From Pseudomonas viridiflava (GTDB lineage Bacteria; Pseudomonadota; Gammaproteobacteria; Pseudomonadales; Pseudomonadaceae): a stretch of DNA of 64,000 nucleotides. The position numbers were made by a program, and so were the translations under genes. The notes beneath the pieces are model-generated. The model saw only the letters and a list, made by a program, of their open reading frames with translations. It was not told the origin of the DNA and ran no database searches. Below, in pieces: positions 19,864 to 28,049 of this stretch (positions within the stretch are counted from its first letter, which is position 1; each line of letters opens with the position of its first letter). Location of the stretch: contig NZ_UTIQ01000084.1 in assembly GCF_900582625.1 (NCBI RefSeq), positions 1-64,000 on the forward strand, written 5' to 3'.

Positions 19864-19875
19864 CTTATTCTTATT
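19864..19875 (-). promoter_or_regulatory. Crc/Hfq-type AAN-repeat in the leader of the exported-protein operon
   Basis: Read on the minus strand the leader holds AATAAGAATAAG, four AAN triplets in a row, 9 bases before the ATG at 19854 and overlapping the ribosome-binding site. This matches the catabolite-activity motif AANAANAA bound by Hfq with Crc in Pseudomonas. It predicts catabolite repression of the operon. Confidence 0.55.
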
Positions 19876-20042
19876 GTGTTCGGACTCTCAGCAGCGCGCG
19901 GGCGCGGCAAGAATCTACGGCATCACTATAAGAACCTCGGCCGCAACCGGCGCCCGACCCATAGTCGAGTCTGTAGAGGTGAGATAACGGGGCGCGCGGG
20001 GCGACTGTTACGAGAAATCACACTGGCGTAACGCCACTGCGG

Positions 20043-20651
20043 TCAGTGCTGACGGAACAGCGCGATCAGGTGATCGGCAATGGCGCCCTTGATGGCGTCG
20101 ACACTGAGTTTGGAGCTGTTGCCCAGCTTGTCCGGATTGATGCGATGCAGATGCAGCGACGGCATACGCGCCTCGTACTCGCGCAGATCGCCCTTGATCA
20201 ACACCGGCAGAAAGGTCTCGCCCTTGGCCGCGTAGCGCTGAATCAGCAGCTTGAGCCCTTCCTGAAACGGCAACTCTTTCGACGCTACCAACCGGTGCTC
20301 GCCTGGAATCTTCAAGTACAACCCGGTATAGCCCATGGTTTCGCCCGGCAGGATGTGAATGCCGGTGGGCTCCACGGCATCGGCCGGCACGTCATTGAAG
20401 GTGTCGTGCCAGGCCTGTTCATCCGGAAGAATCGTGATGCTGCCCTCCTCCGACTCCGGCACCACGAAGCTGTAATTGCTGTACAGCTTCTCCACATAGC
20501 TGGAATAGATGCACAACCGATTCTCAAACCGCTGCAAAAACGCCACCGCCTCGCGGCGGTCGGTGATTGCGTCCAGGTCCCAGTCGAGGTCGCTTTGACG
20601 CTCCAACTCGTCCCAACGGGCTTGGGCATAGGCGGCGGTGGAAGTGGACAT
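20043..20651 (-). CDS. Conserved hypothetical cytosolic protein
   Basis: I do not recognise this 202-aa protein. It has no signal peptide or membrane segment when begun at the ATG at 20651; the longer reading to 20699 would add a hydrophobic stretch but lacks a good ribosome site. The sequence is acidic and mixed alpha/beta, with 'LDWDLDAITDRREAVAFLQ' near the start and a proline-free helical C-terminus. No gene lies close enough to suggest an operon. Confidence 0.65.
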   Translation of the reverse strand: MSTSTAAYAQARWDELERQSDLDWDLDAITDRREAVAFLQRFENRLCIYSSYVEKLYSNYSFVVPESEEGSITILPDEQAWHDTFNDVPADAVEPTGIHILPGETMGYTGLYLKIPGEHRLVASKELPFQEGLKLLIQRYAAKGETFLPVLIKGDLREYEARMPSLHLHRINPDKLGNSSKLSVDAIKGAIADHLIALFRQH

Positions 20652-20857
20652 GGGCAATCCGTAGAAGAAAGGCAGACATGCTGCTATCGCAGAAAACATG
20701 CCAACGGATTCAAGTACTTAAAACGGGGGGCGGTGGGGGCGGGAGATGGGAAGGGTGCGACCTTGAGGGGGCGGAAACTGCCGAAAATGGTCAGGTGGGG
20801 GTGGGGGCTTGGGACAGGCGGAGTTGGCGCGTGATTCAAACCCCAGTACGACGCAGA

Positions 20858-20940
20858 ATTCTGGATCCCCGCGTTCGCGAGGATGACGGTGGTCTCTCTC
20901 AAAAACATCCGTCATCCTCGCGAACGCGGGGATCCAGAAT
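20858..20940. repeat. Perfect 32-bp inverted repeat
   Basis: The arms 20858-20889 and 20909-20940 are exact reverse complements over 32 bp (ATTCTGGATCCCCGCG...), separated by 19 bases. It lies between the two minus-strand genes at 20651 and 20994. The sequence style is that of palindromic intergenic repeats found in Pseudomonas, but it differs from the two REP types elsewhere in this window. Confidence 0.9.
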
Positions 20941-20993
20941 CGCTCGGCATACCCAAAGGCTGAACAACACGCGAATGAATAATCAATGGGCCC

Positions 20994-21767
20994 CTAAACC
21001 CCAGCCTCCAGCAAGTTATGCAACTCCACAAACTGCAACGTCAACTTATGCTTGGGCTCCAAGAAAATCAGCGGCACCGACACCTGATGCGATTCACGCA
21101 TCTTCACCGAGCTGGCCAGGTACACCGGCAACACCGGCAAGCCCTCGGCAATCAATTCATCCAGCAACTGCTGCGGCAAACTCGCCCGTGCCTGGAATTG
21201 GTTGACCACAATCCCCTCAACCTCCAACCCCTCGTTGTGGTCTTCCTTCAGCTCTTCAATCTCGGCCAACAGGCTGTACAGCGCCTGGCGAGAAAAACTG
21301 TCGCAGTCGAAGGGAATAAGCACACGATCAGCCGCGATCATCGCTGAAACGGTGTAGAAATTGAGGGCCGGCGGCGTGTCGAGGTAAATGCGATCGTAGT
21401 CTTCGGACAAGTCGTCGAGCAATTTGCGCAGCTTGTTGATCTTGTGTTTGGCTTCCAGCTTGGGCTGCAAGTCGGCCAATTCACGAGTGGCGGTCACCAC
21501 GTGCAAGTTGTCGAACGGCGTTTCGTAGATGTCTACCTGACCTTTCTTGGAAAACGGCCCCGTCGATAAGGTTTGCTTGAAGAAATCGGCGATTCCCATG
21601 GGGATGTCTTCGCCGGTCAGCCCGGTGAGGTACTGCGTGGAGTTGGCCTGGGCGTCCAGGTCGATGAGCAACGTGCGATAGCCCTCTTGGGCACTCACAG
21701 CCGCCAGGTTGCAGGCGATGCTGGATTTCCCCACGCCGCCTTTCTGGTTGAACACTACGCGTCGCAT
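20994..21767 (-). CDS. Orphan ParA-family ATPase
   Basis: This 257-aa protein has the deviant Walker A 'QKGGVGKSSIACNLA' at its start, a switch aspartate region 'LIDLDAQANST' and Walker B 'YDRIYLDTPPALNFY'. Family members position cargo such as chromosomes, chemoreceptor arrays or flagella. No parB-like partner is next to it, so the cargo is unknown. The ATG at 21767 starts the protein directly with the Walker A strand, as in short stand-alone ParA proteins; the extended reading to 21908 is not supported. Confidence 0.88.
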   Translation of the reverse strand: MRRVVFNQKGGVGKSSIACNLAAVSAQEGYRTLLIDLDAQANSTQYLTGLTGEDIPMGIADFFKQTLSTGPFSKKGQVDIYETPFDNLHVVTATRELADLQPKLEAKHKINKLRKLLDDLSEDYDRIYLDTPPALNFYTVSAMIAADRVLIPFDCDSFSRQALYSLLAEIEELKEDHNEGLEVEGIVVNQFQARASLPQQLLDELIAEGLPVLPVYLASSVKMRESHQVSVPLIFLEPKHKLTLQFVELHNLLEAGV

Positions 21768-21921
21768 ATCCCCACCTCGTCCTGAGCCTCGAATAGTCCC
21801 GGATTCTATGCAAAGCGCACCGCCAGGGCGAGGCACTACCGTGAACAGTGACCAGCGGCGCGGATATTTCTCAGCAACATGGGCAAAATAGCGCCCGCAA
21901 AACCGCACCTGTAACCAAAGT

Positions 21922-21950
21922 TTGCCTGAGCCCCGCCGCGTCGGGATAAT
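21922..21950 (+). promoter_or_regulatory. Candidate promoter of the aryl-polyene operon
   Basis: TTGCCT (21922-21927) and GATAAT (21945-21950) have ideal 17-base spacing and lie about 120 bases upstream of the first gene of the cluster. The 309-base interval between parA and the cluster shows no other gene. Confidence 0.6.
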
Positions 21951-22076
21951 GCCGGCACTTTGCTATGGCGCTAGCGCGGTTGCGACTTTTCCACCGGCGA
22001 AGACAGCTGCGGCTGTTCGATGGACCTGGCCAAGCCAGGAGCGATCGCCTTTTTTACATGGACGCAAAAGCTGCCG

Positions 22077-22817
22077 ATGCATTTCTCAATCGAACAATGG
22101 CGTGCCTGGGCCCCCGGCCTGGAACAGGAAGCTGACTGGCTGGCATGGAGCCAACAGTCCGAGCCCCCTGCCGCCAGCGATTCGCTGCCCGACGTCAGCT
22201 TTCTTCCAGCCATGCAGCGCCGCCGCCTCAGCCCGCTGGCGCGCATGGCCTTCAGCGTCGCCTGGCCATTGGCCGACGCCCATGGCGCGCCGCTGCCGCT
22301 GGTGTTCGTCTCCCGTCACGGTGAAACCCCACGCACCTTTGCCCTGCTCAGCGATGTCAGTGCCGGCGCGCCCTTGTCGCCCACTCAATTCAGCCTCTCC
22401 GTGCACAACGCCATCATCGGCCAGTGGTCGATCATGCGCGGCGACACCAGCGAAATGACCGCGCTGGCCGGCGAAGCCGATGGCCTGGAACATGCAGTGC
22501 TGGAGGCGCAGTTGTTACTGGCCGATGGTGCGCCCGCGGTATTGCTGGTGATCGCCGAAGACACACCGCCCGCCGCCTATGCCGGTTGGGTGAGTGATGT
22601 TCCGTTTCCCTACGCCGTCGCACTGCTGCTGACGCCAGGCGACCGCTGGAACCTGCACCTGAGTACCAAAACGCAAGCACACGCAACACCTGCCGATACA
22701 GCCACCGCAGAGTGGCCGCACGCACTTAACCTGGTTCGCGCCTTGAATAACGGCGCAACCACCTTGGAGCATCGTTGGAGGAATCGACAATGGAGCTGGC
22801 AACAGAACAGCGCCTGA
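22077..22817 (+). CDS. Ketosynthase-like chain-length-factor protein of the aryl-polyene cluster
   Basis: This 246-aa protein matches the short 'beta-ketoacyl synthase, N-terminal' family found at the head of aryl-polyene clusters. It keeps a KS-like fold segment ('FSLSVHNAIIGQWSIMRGD') but no active-site Cys: the equivalent place reads TALAGEADG. It is probably a non-catalytic partner of a ketosynthase that sets chain length. I took the ATG at 22077 because upstream codons add an unrelated hydrophilic tail. First gene of the operon; it overlaps the next gene by 28 bases. Confidence 0.85.
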   Translation: MHFSIEQWRAWAPGLEQEADWLAWSQQSEPPAASDSLPDVSFLPAMQRRRLSPLARMAFSVAWPLADAHGAPLPLVFVSRHGETPRTFALLSDVSAGAPLSPTQFSLSVHNAIIGQWSIMRGDTSEMTALAGEADGLEHAVLEAQLLLADGAPAVLLVIAEDTPPAAYAGWVSDVPFPYAVALLLTPGDRWNLHLSTKTQAHATPADTATAEWPHALNLVRALNNGATTLEHRWRNRQWSWQQNSA

Positions 22818-23599
22818 GCCGTTACAGCGCGCCCTATTGGTGGCGCCTGATCGCAACCGCCCTGAGCTTCACGCTGTTCGGGGTCGGTGGCGTGCTGCTG
22901 CGCATCGTGGTGTTCCCGCTGCTGTCGCTGCTGCCGGGCGACGCCGTGGCGCGCCGCACCCGCGCCCGTGCCACCGTGAGCTGGACGTTCCGCGCGTTCG
23001 TGGAGTTCATGCACCGCACCGGCGTGCTGACGTTTGAAGTGCAAGGCATCGAGCGCCTCGGGCGTCCGGGGCAAATGGTTATCGCCAATCACCCGTCGCT
23101 GATCGACGTGGTGGTGCTCATCGCGTTCATCCGCGACGCCAACTGCGTGGTCAAGCAGAGCCTGTGGGACAACCCCAGCATGCGTGGGCCCATTCGTGCT
23201 GCCGAGTACATCAGCAACAGCGGCAGCATGGACATGCTCGACGAAACCTCCGGCGCGCTGCGTGAAGGGCAAACCCTGGTGATATTCCCCGAAGGCACGC
23301 GCACCACGCCGGGGCAGGCGCCAGAGTTTCACCGGGGCGCCGCCGCTATCGCCTTGCGCGGTGCAACGGTGGTGACGCCGGTGGTCATCAGCGTAACGCC
23401 CACCACGCTGACCAAGGCCGAGCCTTGGTACCGCATTCCGGCGCGGCGCTTCCACTTCAAAATGCGCGTGGGCGAGGACATCGACCCGCAGCAATTCGCT
23501 GCCCACAGCTCGGCGCCTATCGCCTCGCGCAAACTCAACGAACATCTGCACCAACACTTTATTAAGGAGCTCGCCAAAGATGAGCGATCTGCAACTTGA
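22790..23599 (+). CDS. Lysophospholipid acyltransferase-family protein (aryl-polyene cluster)
   Basis: This 269-aa membrane-associated acyltransferase has one or two N-terminal hydrophobic segments, the catalytic H-x4-D motif (HPSLID, His101-Asp106) and the glycerolipid-binding motif FPEGTR (166-171). In aryl-polyene clusters such a PlsC-like enzyme is thought to help attach the polyene to its lipid anchor. AGGA lies 7 bases before the ATG at 22790. It overlaps the next ACP gene by 20 bases. Confidence 0.9.
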   Translation: MELATEQRLSRYSAPYWWRLIATALSFTLFGVGGVLLRIVVFPLLSLLPGDAVARRTRARATVSWTFRAFVEFMHRTGVLTFEVQGIERLGRPGQMVIANHPSLIDVVVLIAFIRDANCVVKQSLWDNPSMRGPIRAAEYISNSGSMDMLDETSGALREGQTLVIFPEGTRTTPGQAPEFHRGAAAIALRGATVVTPVVISVTPTTLTKAEPWYRIPARRFHFKMRVGEDIDPQQFAAHSSAPIASRKLNEHLHQHFIKELAKDERSAT

Positions 23600-23840
23600 A
23601 ATAAAAAACCTGATCATTGAGGCCCTGGGCCTGGAAGACATCGGTCCCGACGATATCGACGCCGAGATGCCGCTGTTCGGTGAAGGCCTGGGCCTGGATT
23701 CGGTCGACGCCCTGGAGCTGGGCCTGGCTATCCAAAAGCGCTTCGGCTTCAAGATTGACGCCGACGCCAAAGACACCCGCAAGCACTTCGCCAACGTGGC
23801 TAGCCTTGCTGTGTTCGTGTCTGCACAGCAAGCCGCGTAA
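23580..23840 (+). CDS. Acyl carrier protein 1 of the aryl-polyene cluster
   Basis: This 86-aa ACP has the phosphopantetheine attachment serine in GLGLDSVDALEL (Ser41) and the acidic helix II typical for partner docking. In aryl-polyene systems two ACPs are used, one for the starter or early extension. Its start lies inside the end of the acyltransferase gene. Confidence 0.93.
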   Translation: MSDLQLEIKNLIIEALGLEDIGPDDIDAEMPLFGEGLGLDSVDALELGLAIQKRFGFKIDADAKDTRKHFANVASLAVFVSAQQAA

Positions 23841-23851
23841 GAGAGACGACC

Positions 23852-24109
23852 ATGCAAAACCGTGACGAAATCTTCACCACCCTGCGCGAGTCGCTGGTCG
23901 AGCTGTTCGAGCTTGAGCCCGAGCGCGTCACCCTGGAAGCCAACCTGTACCAGGACCTGGAAATCGACAGCATCGACGCCGTCGACCTGATCGACCACAT
24001 CAAGCGCAAAACCGGCAAGAAACTCGCCGCTGAAGACTTCAAGGCCGTGCGTACCGTCGGTGACGTGGTCGAGGCGGTGTTCCGCCTGGTCAACGCGCCC
24101 GCCGCCTGA
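23852..24109 (+). CDS. Acyl carrier protein 2 of the aryl-polyene cluster
   Basis: This 85-aa ACP has the DSI motif 'LEIDSIDAVDLIDH' (Ser40) and is only distantly similar to the first ACP, consistent with separate jobs in chain loading and elongation. It follows 11 bases after ACP 1 and has a GAGAG ribosome site. Confidence 0.93.
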   Translation: MQNRDEIFTTLRESLVELFELEPERVTLEANLYQDLEIDSIDAVDLIDHIKRKTGKKLAAEDFKAVRTVGDVVEAVFRLVNAPAA

Positions 24110-24131
24110 GGGTGTTGTTCGTGGACAAGGC

Positions 24132-24677
24132 ATGAACCGCCTGATTGGTTTGGTGCTGCTGGTGGCCGGCCTGGCCTACCCCTTCGCGGTGTATTACGGC
24201 CAGCAACACCTGTCGCCGCGCTTCTTTGCCCTGCTGCTCGGCGGCTTGTGGCTGGCGCGCTTCCTGACGCAGGGGCAACGTCCGGGCAGCCGTGGCATGG
24301 CCATCGCTGCGCTGGGCTTTTGCGTATTGCTGGGCCTGGCGGACAGTCACGAGGTGCTGCGCTGGTACCCGGCGCTCATCAGCCTGTTCGGCCTGGGGCT
24401 GTTCGGCCTCAGCCTGAAATACGGCCCGCCGATGGTCGAGCGCCTGGCGCGGCTGCGTGAACCGGAGCTGCCTGAAGTGGCCATCGTCTACACCCGGCAA
24501 GTGACCAAAGTGTGGTGTGGGTTCTTTGTCTTCAATGCGCTATTGGTCAGCGCACTCACGCTGTGGGCGCCGTTGAGCTGGTGGACGCTCTACACCGGCG
24601 TGATTTCTTACGTTTTGATGGGCCTGTTGTTCGCCGGTGAATGGCTGGTGCGCCAACGTGTGCGAGCCCAGGGATGA
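24132..24677 (+). CDS. Integral membrane protein of the aryl-polyene cluster (COG4648-like)
   Basis: This 181-aa protein has about five hydrophobic segments ('LIGLVLLVAGLAYPFAVYYG', 'GVISYVLMGLLFAGEWLV') and no enzyme motif. Such a protein is a constant member of aryl-polyene clusters and is likely a membrane scaffold for the biosynthetic or transfer steps. The ATG at 24132 lies 22 bases after the second ACP. Confidence 0.8.
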   Translation: MNRLIGLVLLVAGLAYPFAVYYGQQHLSPRFFALLLGGLWLARFLTQGQRPGSRGMAIAALGFCVLLGLADSHEVLRWYPALISLFGLGLFGLSLKYGPPMVERLARLREPELPEVAIVYTRQVTKVWCGFFVFNALLVSALTLWAPLSWWTLYTGVISYVLMGLLFAGEWLVRQRVRAQG

Positions 24678-24692
24678 AGTGCCAGCTATGAA

Positions 24693-26384
24693 ATGCCGAC
24701 TATGAAATGGTTAGACCTGCAAGACCTGCTCAGCCCCGTGCTGCAACGCCCAGTCGCCATTGAGCCGGCGTTGCAACATGCCGACCTGTGCGTGCAAGCG
24801 CTGAGCGTCGCCGCCGGCCTGCAAGCCCGGGGTGTGCGCAACATGGCCGTGCACCTGGAAGACAGCGCCGAGTTGGCCATTGCCCTGCTGGGCGCCTGGC
24901 GTGCCGGCGTGCGCGTGTTGCTGCCAGCCGATCTGCAAGCGCAAAGCCGCGAACGCCTGGCGCCGCAGGTGGATCTCTGGCTCAGCGACCAGGACGGTGA
25001 CACGCGCCTGGCCGAGCTGCACGCCGAGCCACTGCCAGCCGCCACGCTCGATCTCGATTTTATCGGCCTGACCCTGTGCACGTCCGGCTCCAGCGGCGAG
25101 CCCAAGCTGATCGACAAAACCCTGCGCCAGATGCACAACGAAGTCGCCGCCCTGCAAGCCCTGTGGGGCGAAGAGCTGGGCGATGCGGTGATCGTCGGCA
25201 GCGTCGCCGCGCAGCACATTTATGGTCTGTTATTCCGCGTGCTCTGGCCGCTGTGTGCCGGCCGCGTATTCGTGCGCCGCGCCCAGCCGTTCCCCGAAGA
25301 CCTGCAACGCCTGAGCCTGCCCCAGGCAAACTTCGCCTGGATCGCCAGCCCGGCTTTGCTCAAACGCATGGGCGACAACCTCGACTGGCAGGCGCTGAGC
25401 CGCGTGCGCCGGGTGTTTTCCTCGGGCGGCCCGCTGCCAGCAGAAACCGGCGCGCAGCTGGGCGAACTGCTCGGCCAGGTGCCCACCGAAATATTCGGCA
25501 GTTCGGAAACCGGCGGCATCGCCTGGCGCCAGGGCTGTTCGCAGTGGCAGCCGTTTGCCGATGTGCAGGTCGGCCTCAACGACGACGGCGCGCTGTACAT
25601 TCGCTCGCCTTACCTCGCGCCCGGTCATACCGAACAAACCGCCGATGGCGCCACGTTGCATGACGACGGCCGTTTCGAACTGCTGGGCCGACTCGACCGC
25701 ATCGTCAAACTGGAAGAAAACCGCATCTCCCTGCCCATGCTCGAACAGGCGCTGGCCACACACCCGTGGGTGGGCGAGGCGCGCTTTGGCGTGGTGCACG
25801 ACAAGCGTGCCTACCTCGGCGCGCTGGTGGCACTGAACGACGCCGGCTTGCACGCGTTGCGTAATCAAGGCCGCCGCGCCGTCACCGACAGCCTGCGTCA
25901 GCACCTCAGCCCGCATTGCATCGCCCTCGCGCTGCCGCGTCGCTGGCGTCTGGTGCGCCATTTACCGTTGAACGCCCAGGGCAAACTGCCGCAAGCGCTG
26001 CTCGACCAGGTGCTGCACGCACCGCGCACAGTGCGGCCAGACGTAGTCAGCCAGCGCGAAGAAAACGGCGAATGGCACCTGGAGCTGGACGTGCCGCTGG
26101 ACCTCGCGCACTTCACCGGCCACTTCCCGAAAACGCCGATTTTGCCCGGCGTGGTGCAGGTCGATTGGGCGCAAAGCCTAGCCCGCCAGTTAATGAGCCT
26201 GCCACCGCGTTTCTGCGGCATGGAAGTGCTGAAGTTCCAGCAACTGGCGCGCCCTGGCGACCGCTTGCAATTGCACCTGCGCTTCGATGCCGAGCGCGGC
26301 AAGCTGTATTTCAGCTACCGCAATGGCGAGGCCGCGTGCTCGTCCGGGCGCATTTTGCTGGAGGCGGCCCGTGTCGACGCCTAA
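24693..26384 (+). CDS. Acyl-ACP/CoA ligase fused to a hotdog dehydratase-like domain (ApeH-ApeI type)
   Basis: This 563-aa protein joins two activities that are separate genes in some aryl-polyene clusters. Residues about 1-445 form an AMP-forming ligase with 'LTLCTSGSSGEPKLI' (about 129), 'FGSSETGG' and a C-terminal 'GRLDRIVKLEE' hinge, expected to load the aromatic starter onto ACP. Residues about 450-563 form a FabZ/ApeI-like hotdog domain with 'HFPKTPILPGVVQVDWAQ', expected to dehydrate the beta-hydroxyacyl chain. Start may be the ATG at 24693 or 24702. It overlaps the next gene by 14 bases. Confidence 0.88.
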   Translation: MPTMKWLDLQDLLSPVLQRPVAIEPALQHADLCVQALSVAAGLQARGVRNMAVHLEDSAELAIALLGAWRAGVRVLLPADLQAQSRERLAPQVDLWLSDQDGDTRLAELHAEPLPAATLDLDFIGLTLCTSGSSGEPKLIDKTLRQMHNEVAALQALWGEELGDAVIVGSVAAQHIYGLLFRVLWPLCAGRVFVRRAQPFPEDLQRLSLPQANFAWIASPALLKRMGDNLDWQALSRVRRVFSSGGPLPAETGAQLGELLGQVPTEIFGSSETGGIAWRQGCSQWQPFADVQVGLNDDGALYIRSPYLAPGHTEQTADGATLHDDGRFELLGRLDRIVKLEENRISLPMLEQALATHPWVGEARFGVVHDKRAYLGALVALNDAGLHALRNQGRRAVTDSLRQHLSPHCIALALPRRWRLVRHLPLNAQGKLPQALLDQVLHAPRTVRPDVVSQREENGEWHLELDVPLDLAHFTGHFPKTPILPGVVQVDWAQSLARQLMSLPPRFCGMEVLKFQQLARPGDRLQLHLRFDAERGKLYFSYRNGEAACSSGRILLEAARVDA

Positions 26385-27129
26385 CCCGCCCGCCAGTCAC
26401 GCCGTGTGCGCGGTCATCCCCGTGTACAACCACGAACACGCGCTGCCCGCCGTGGTCGAGGCGCTGCATGCCAGCGGCCTGCCATGCGTGTTGGTGGACG
26501 ATGCGTCGAGCCCGGCTTGCGCGGCGGTGATGGATCAACTCGCCACGTATGAAAACACCCACCTGGTTCGCCTCCCGGAAAACCAGGGCAAAGGCGGCGC
26601 CGTCATGGCGGGCCTGCGCGAAGCCGCTCGGCTGGGCTTTACCCACGCCCTGCAGGTGGACGCTGACGGCCAGCACGACCTGACCAACCTGCCGCAATTT
26701 TTGCAGCAGTCAGCGGCGCAGCCGGGCCATCTGATTTGCGGCTACCCCCAGTTCGATCACAGCGTTCCAAAAGGCCGGTTGTATGCGCGCTACATCACCC
26801 ACGTGTGGGTGTGGATCAACAGCCTGTCGCTGCAGATTCGCGACTCCATGTGCGGCTTTCGCATATACCCGCTGGCCTCCACGCTGGCGCTCATCAACTC
26901 GGTGAAGATGGGCAAGCGCATGGACTTCGACACCGAAGTGCTGGTGCGCCTGAGCTGGCGTAACCAGGCCATGATCTGGCTGCCCGTCAAGGTGCAGTAC
27001 CCGCAAGACGGCCTCTCGCATTTTCGCGTGCTGCTGGACAACGTGCTGATCTCGAAAATGCACGCCATCCTGTTCTTCGGCATGCTCTGGCGTTCGCCGG
27101 CCATTCTCGCCCGCCGGTGGCTGCGATGA
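26371..27129 (+). CDS. Glycosyltransferase family 2 protein (aryl-polyene cluster)
   Basis: This 252-aa GT-A enzyme has the nucleotide-sugar motifs 'VIPVYNHEHALP', 'LVDDASS' and 'VDADGQHD' and an amphipathic C-terminus. It resembles dolichol-phosphate-mannose-type transferases. In related clusters a glycosyltransferase-acyltransferase hybrid occurs; here the two parts are separate genes. The GTG at 26371 has GGAGG upstream and lies inside the end of the ligase gene; the longer reading to 26287 would be an unrelated frame extension. Confidence 0.88.
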   Translation: MSTPNPPASHAVCAVIPVYNHEHALPAVVEALHASGLPCVLVDDASSPACAAVMDQLATYENTHLVRLPENQGKGGAVMAGLREAARLGFTHALQVDADGQHDLTNLPQFLQQSAAQPGHLICGYPQFDHSVPKGRLYARYITHVWVWINSLSLQIRDSMCGFRIYPLASTLALINSVKMGKRMDFDTEVLVRLSWRNQAMIWLPVKVQYPQDGLSHFRVLLDNVLISKMHAILFFGMLWRSPAILARRWLR

Positions 27130-28049
27130 AAAACGGCCACTGGGCACGGCATAACGAGCGCGGCAGTTACCTGCTGATGGCGTTCACTGCCTGGCTGGCG
27201 CGCAACCTCGGGCGCCGCGTACTCAGCCCGCTGCTGCATGTGATCGTGCTGTATTTCTACCTGGCCGGGCGCAGCGCGCGGCACAGCGTGCAGGAGTATC
27301 AGCAGCGTCTGGCCGACTGGAGCGCCCGCCCGGATCTAAAGCCGACCCGCCGTTCCGTGTTCAACCAGTTCATGGCCTTCGCCGACACCTTGCTCGACAA
27401 GCTCGACGTCTGGAGCGGGCGCCTGGGCCTGGAGCAGGTCACCCTGATCGACAACACCGATGTGCGCGGCAAGCTGCACCGCGACCAGCGCGGGCAAATG
27501 CTGGTGGGCGCGCACCTGGGCAACCTCGAAGTCTGTCGCGCCCTGGCCGAGCTGGGCGAAAAAGTGCAGATGAATGTGCTGGTGCACACCAAGCACGCCG
27601 AGCAATTCAACCGCCTGCTCAACCAGGCCGGCGCCACCCATTTGCGCCTGATTCAAGTGAGTGAGCTGGACGCCGCGATCATGCTGCAACTCAGCCAGCG
27701 CCTGGAGCGCGGCGAGTGGCTGGCGATTGCCGGCGACCGCGTGCCGCTGCATGGCGGACGCCGCGCGCGGGTGAATTTTCTCGGCCACCCGGCCGAGCTG
27801 CCGCAAGGTCCGTGGCTGCTGGCGGGCTTGCTGCAATGCCCGATCAATTTGCTGTTCTGTCTAAAACTCAACGGCCGTTATCAGGTCACCCTCGAACCGT
27901 TCGCTGAGCGCATTGAATGGCGCCGCAGCGACCGCGAGCAGGTGATCGAGCGGCACGCCCAAGCGTATGCCGAGCGGCTGGCGCACTACTGCCTGCAAGC
28001 GCCGCAGCAATGGTTCAACTTCTTCCCCTTCTGGATAGCCCATGACTAG
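27126..28049 (+). CDS. LpxL/HtrB-family acyltransferase (aryl-polyene cluster)
   Basis: This 307-aa protein belongs to the lysophospholipid/lipid A late acyltransferase family: an N-terminal membrane segment ('VLSPLLHVIVLYFYLAG') and the conserved 'GAHLGNLEVCRAL' and 'GDRVPLHGGRR' motifs. It is the second half of the glycosyltransferase-acyltransferase module and probably acylates the sugar-bearing anchor. The ATG overlaps the GT2 stop by 4 bases (ATGA). Confidence 0.87.
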   Translation: MKNGHWARHNERGSYLLMAFTAWLARNLGRRVLSPLLHVIVLYFYLAGRSARHSVQEYQQRLADWSARPDLKPTRRSVFNQFMAFADTLLDKLDVWSGRLGLEQVTLIDNTDVRGKLHRDQRGQMLVGAHLGNLEVCRALAELGEKVQMNVLVHTKHAEQFNRLLNQAGATHLRLIQVSELDAAIMLQLSQRLERGEWLAIAGDRVPLHGGRRARVNFLGHPAELPQGPWLLAGLLQCPINLLFCLKLNGRYQVTLEPFAERIEWRRSDREQVIERHAQAYAERLAHYCLQAPQQWFNFFPFWIAHD

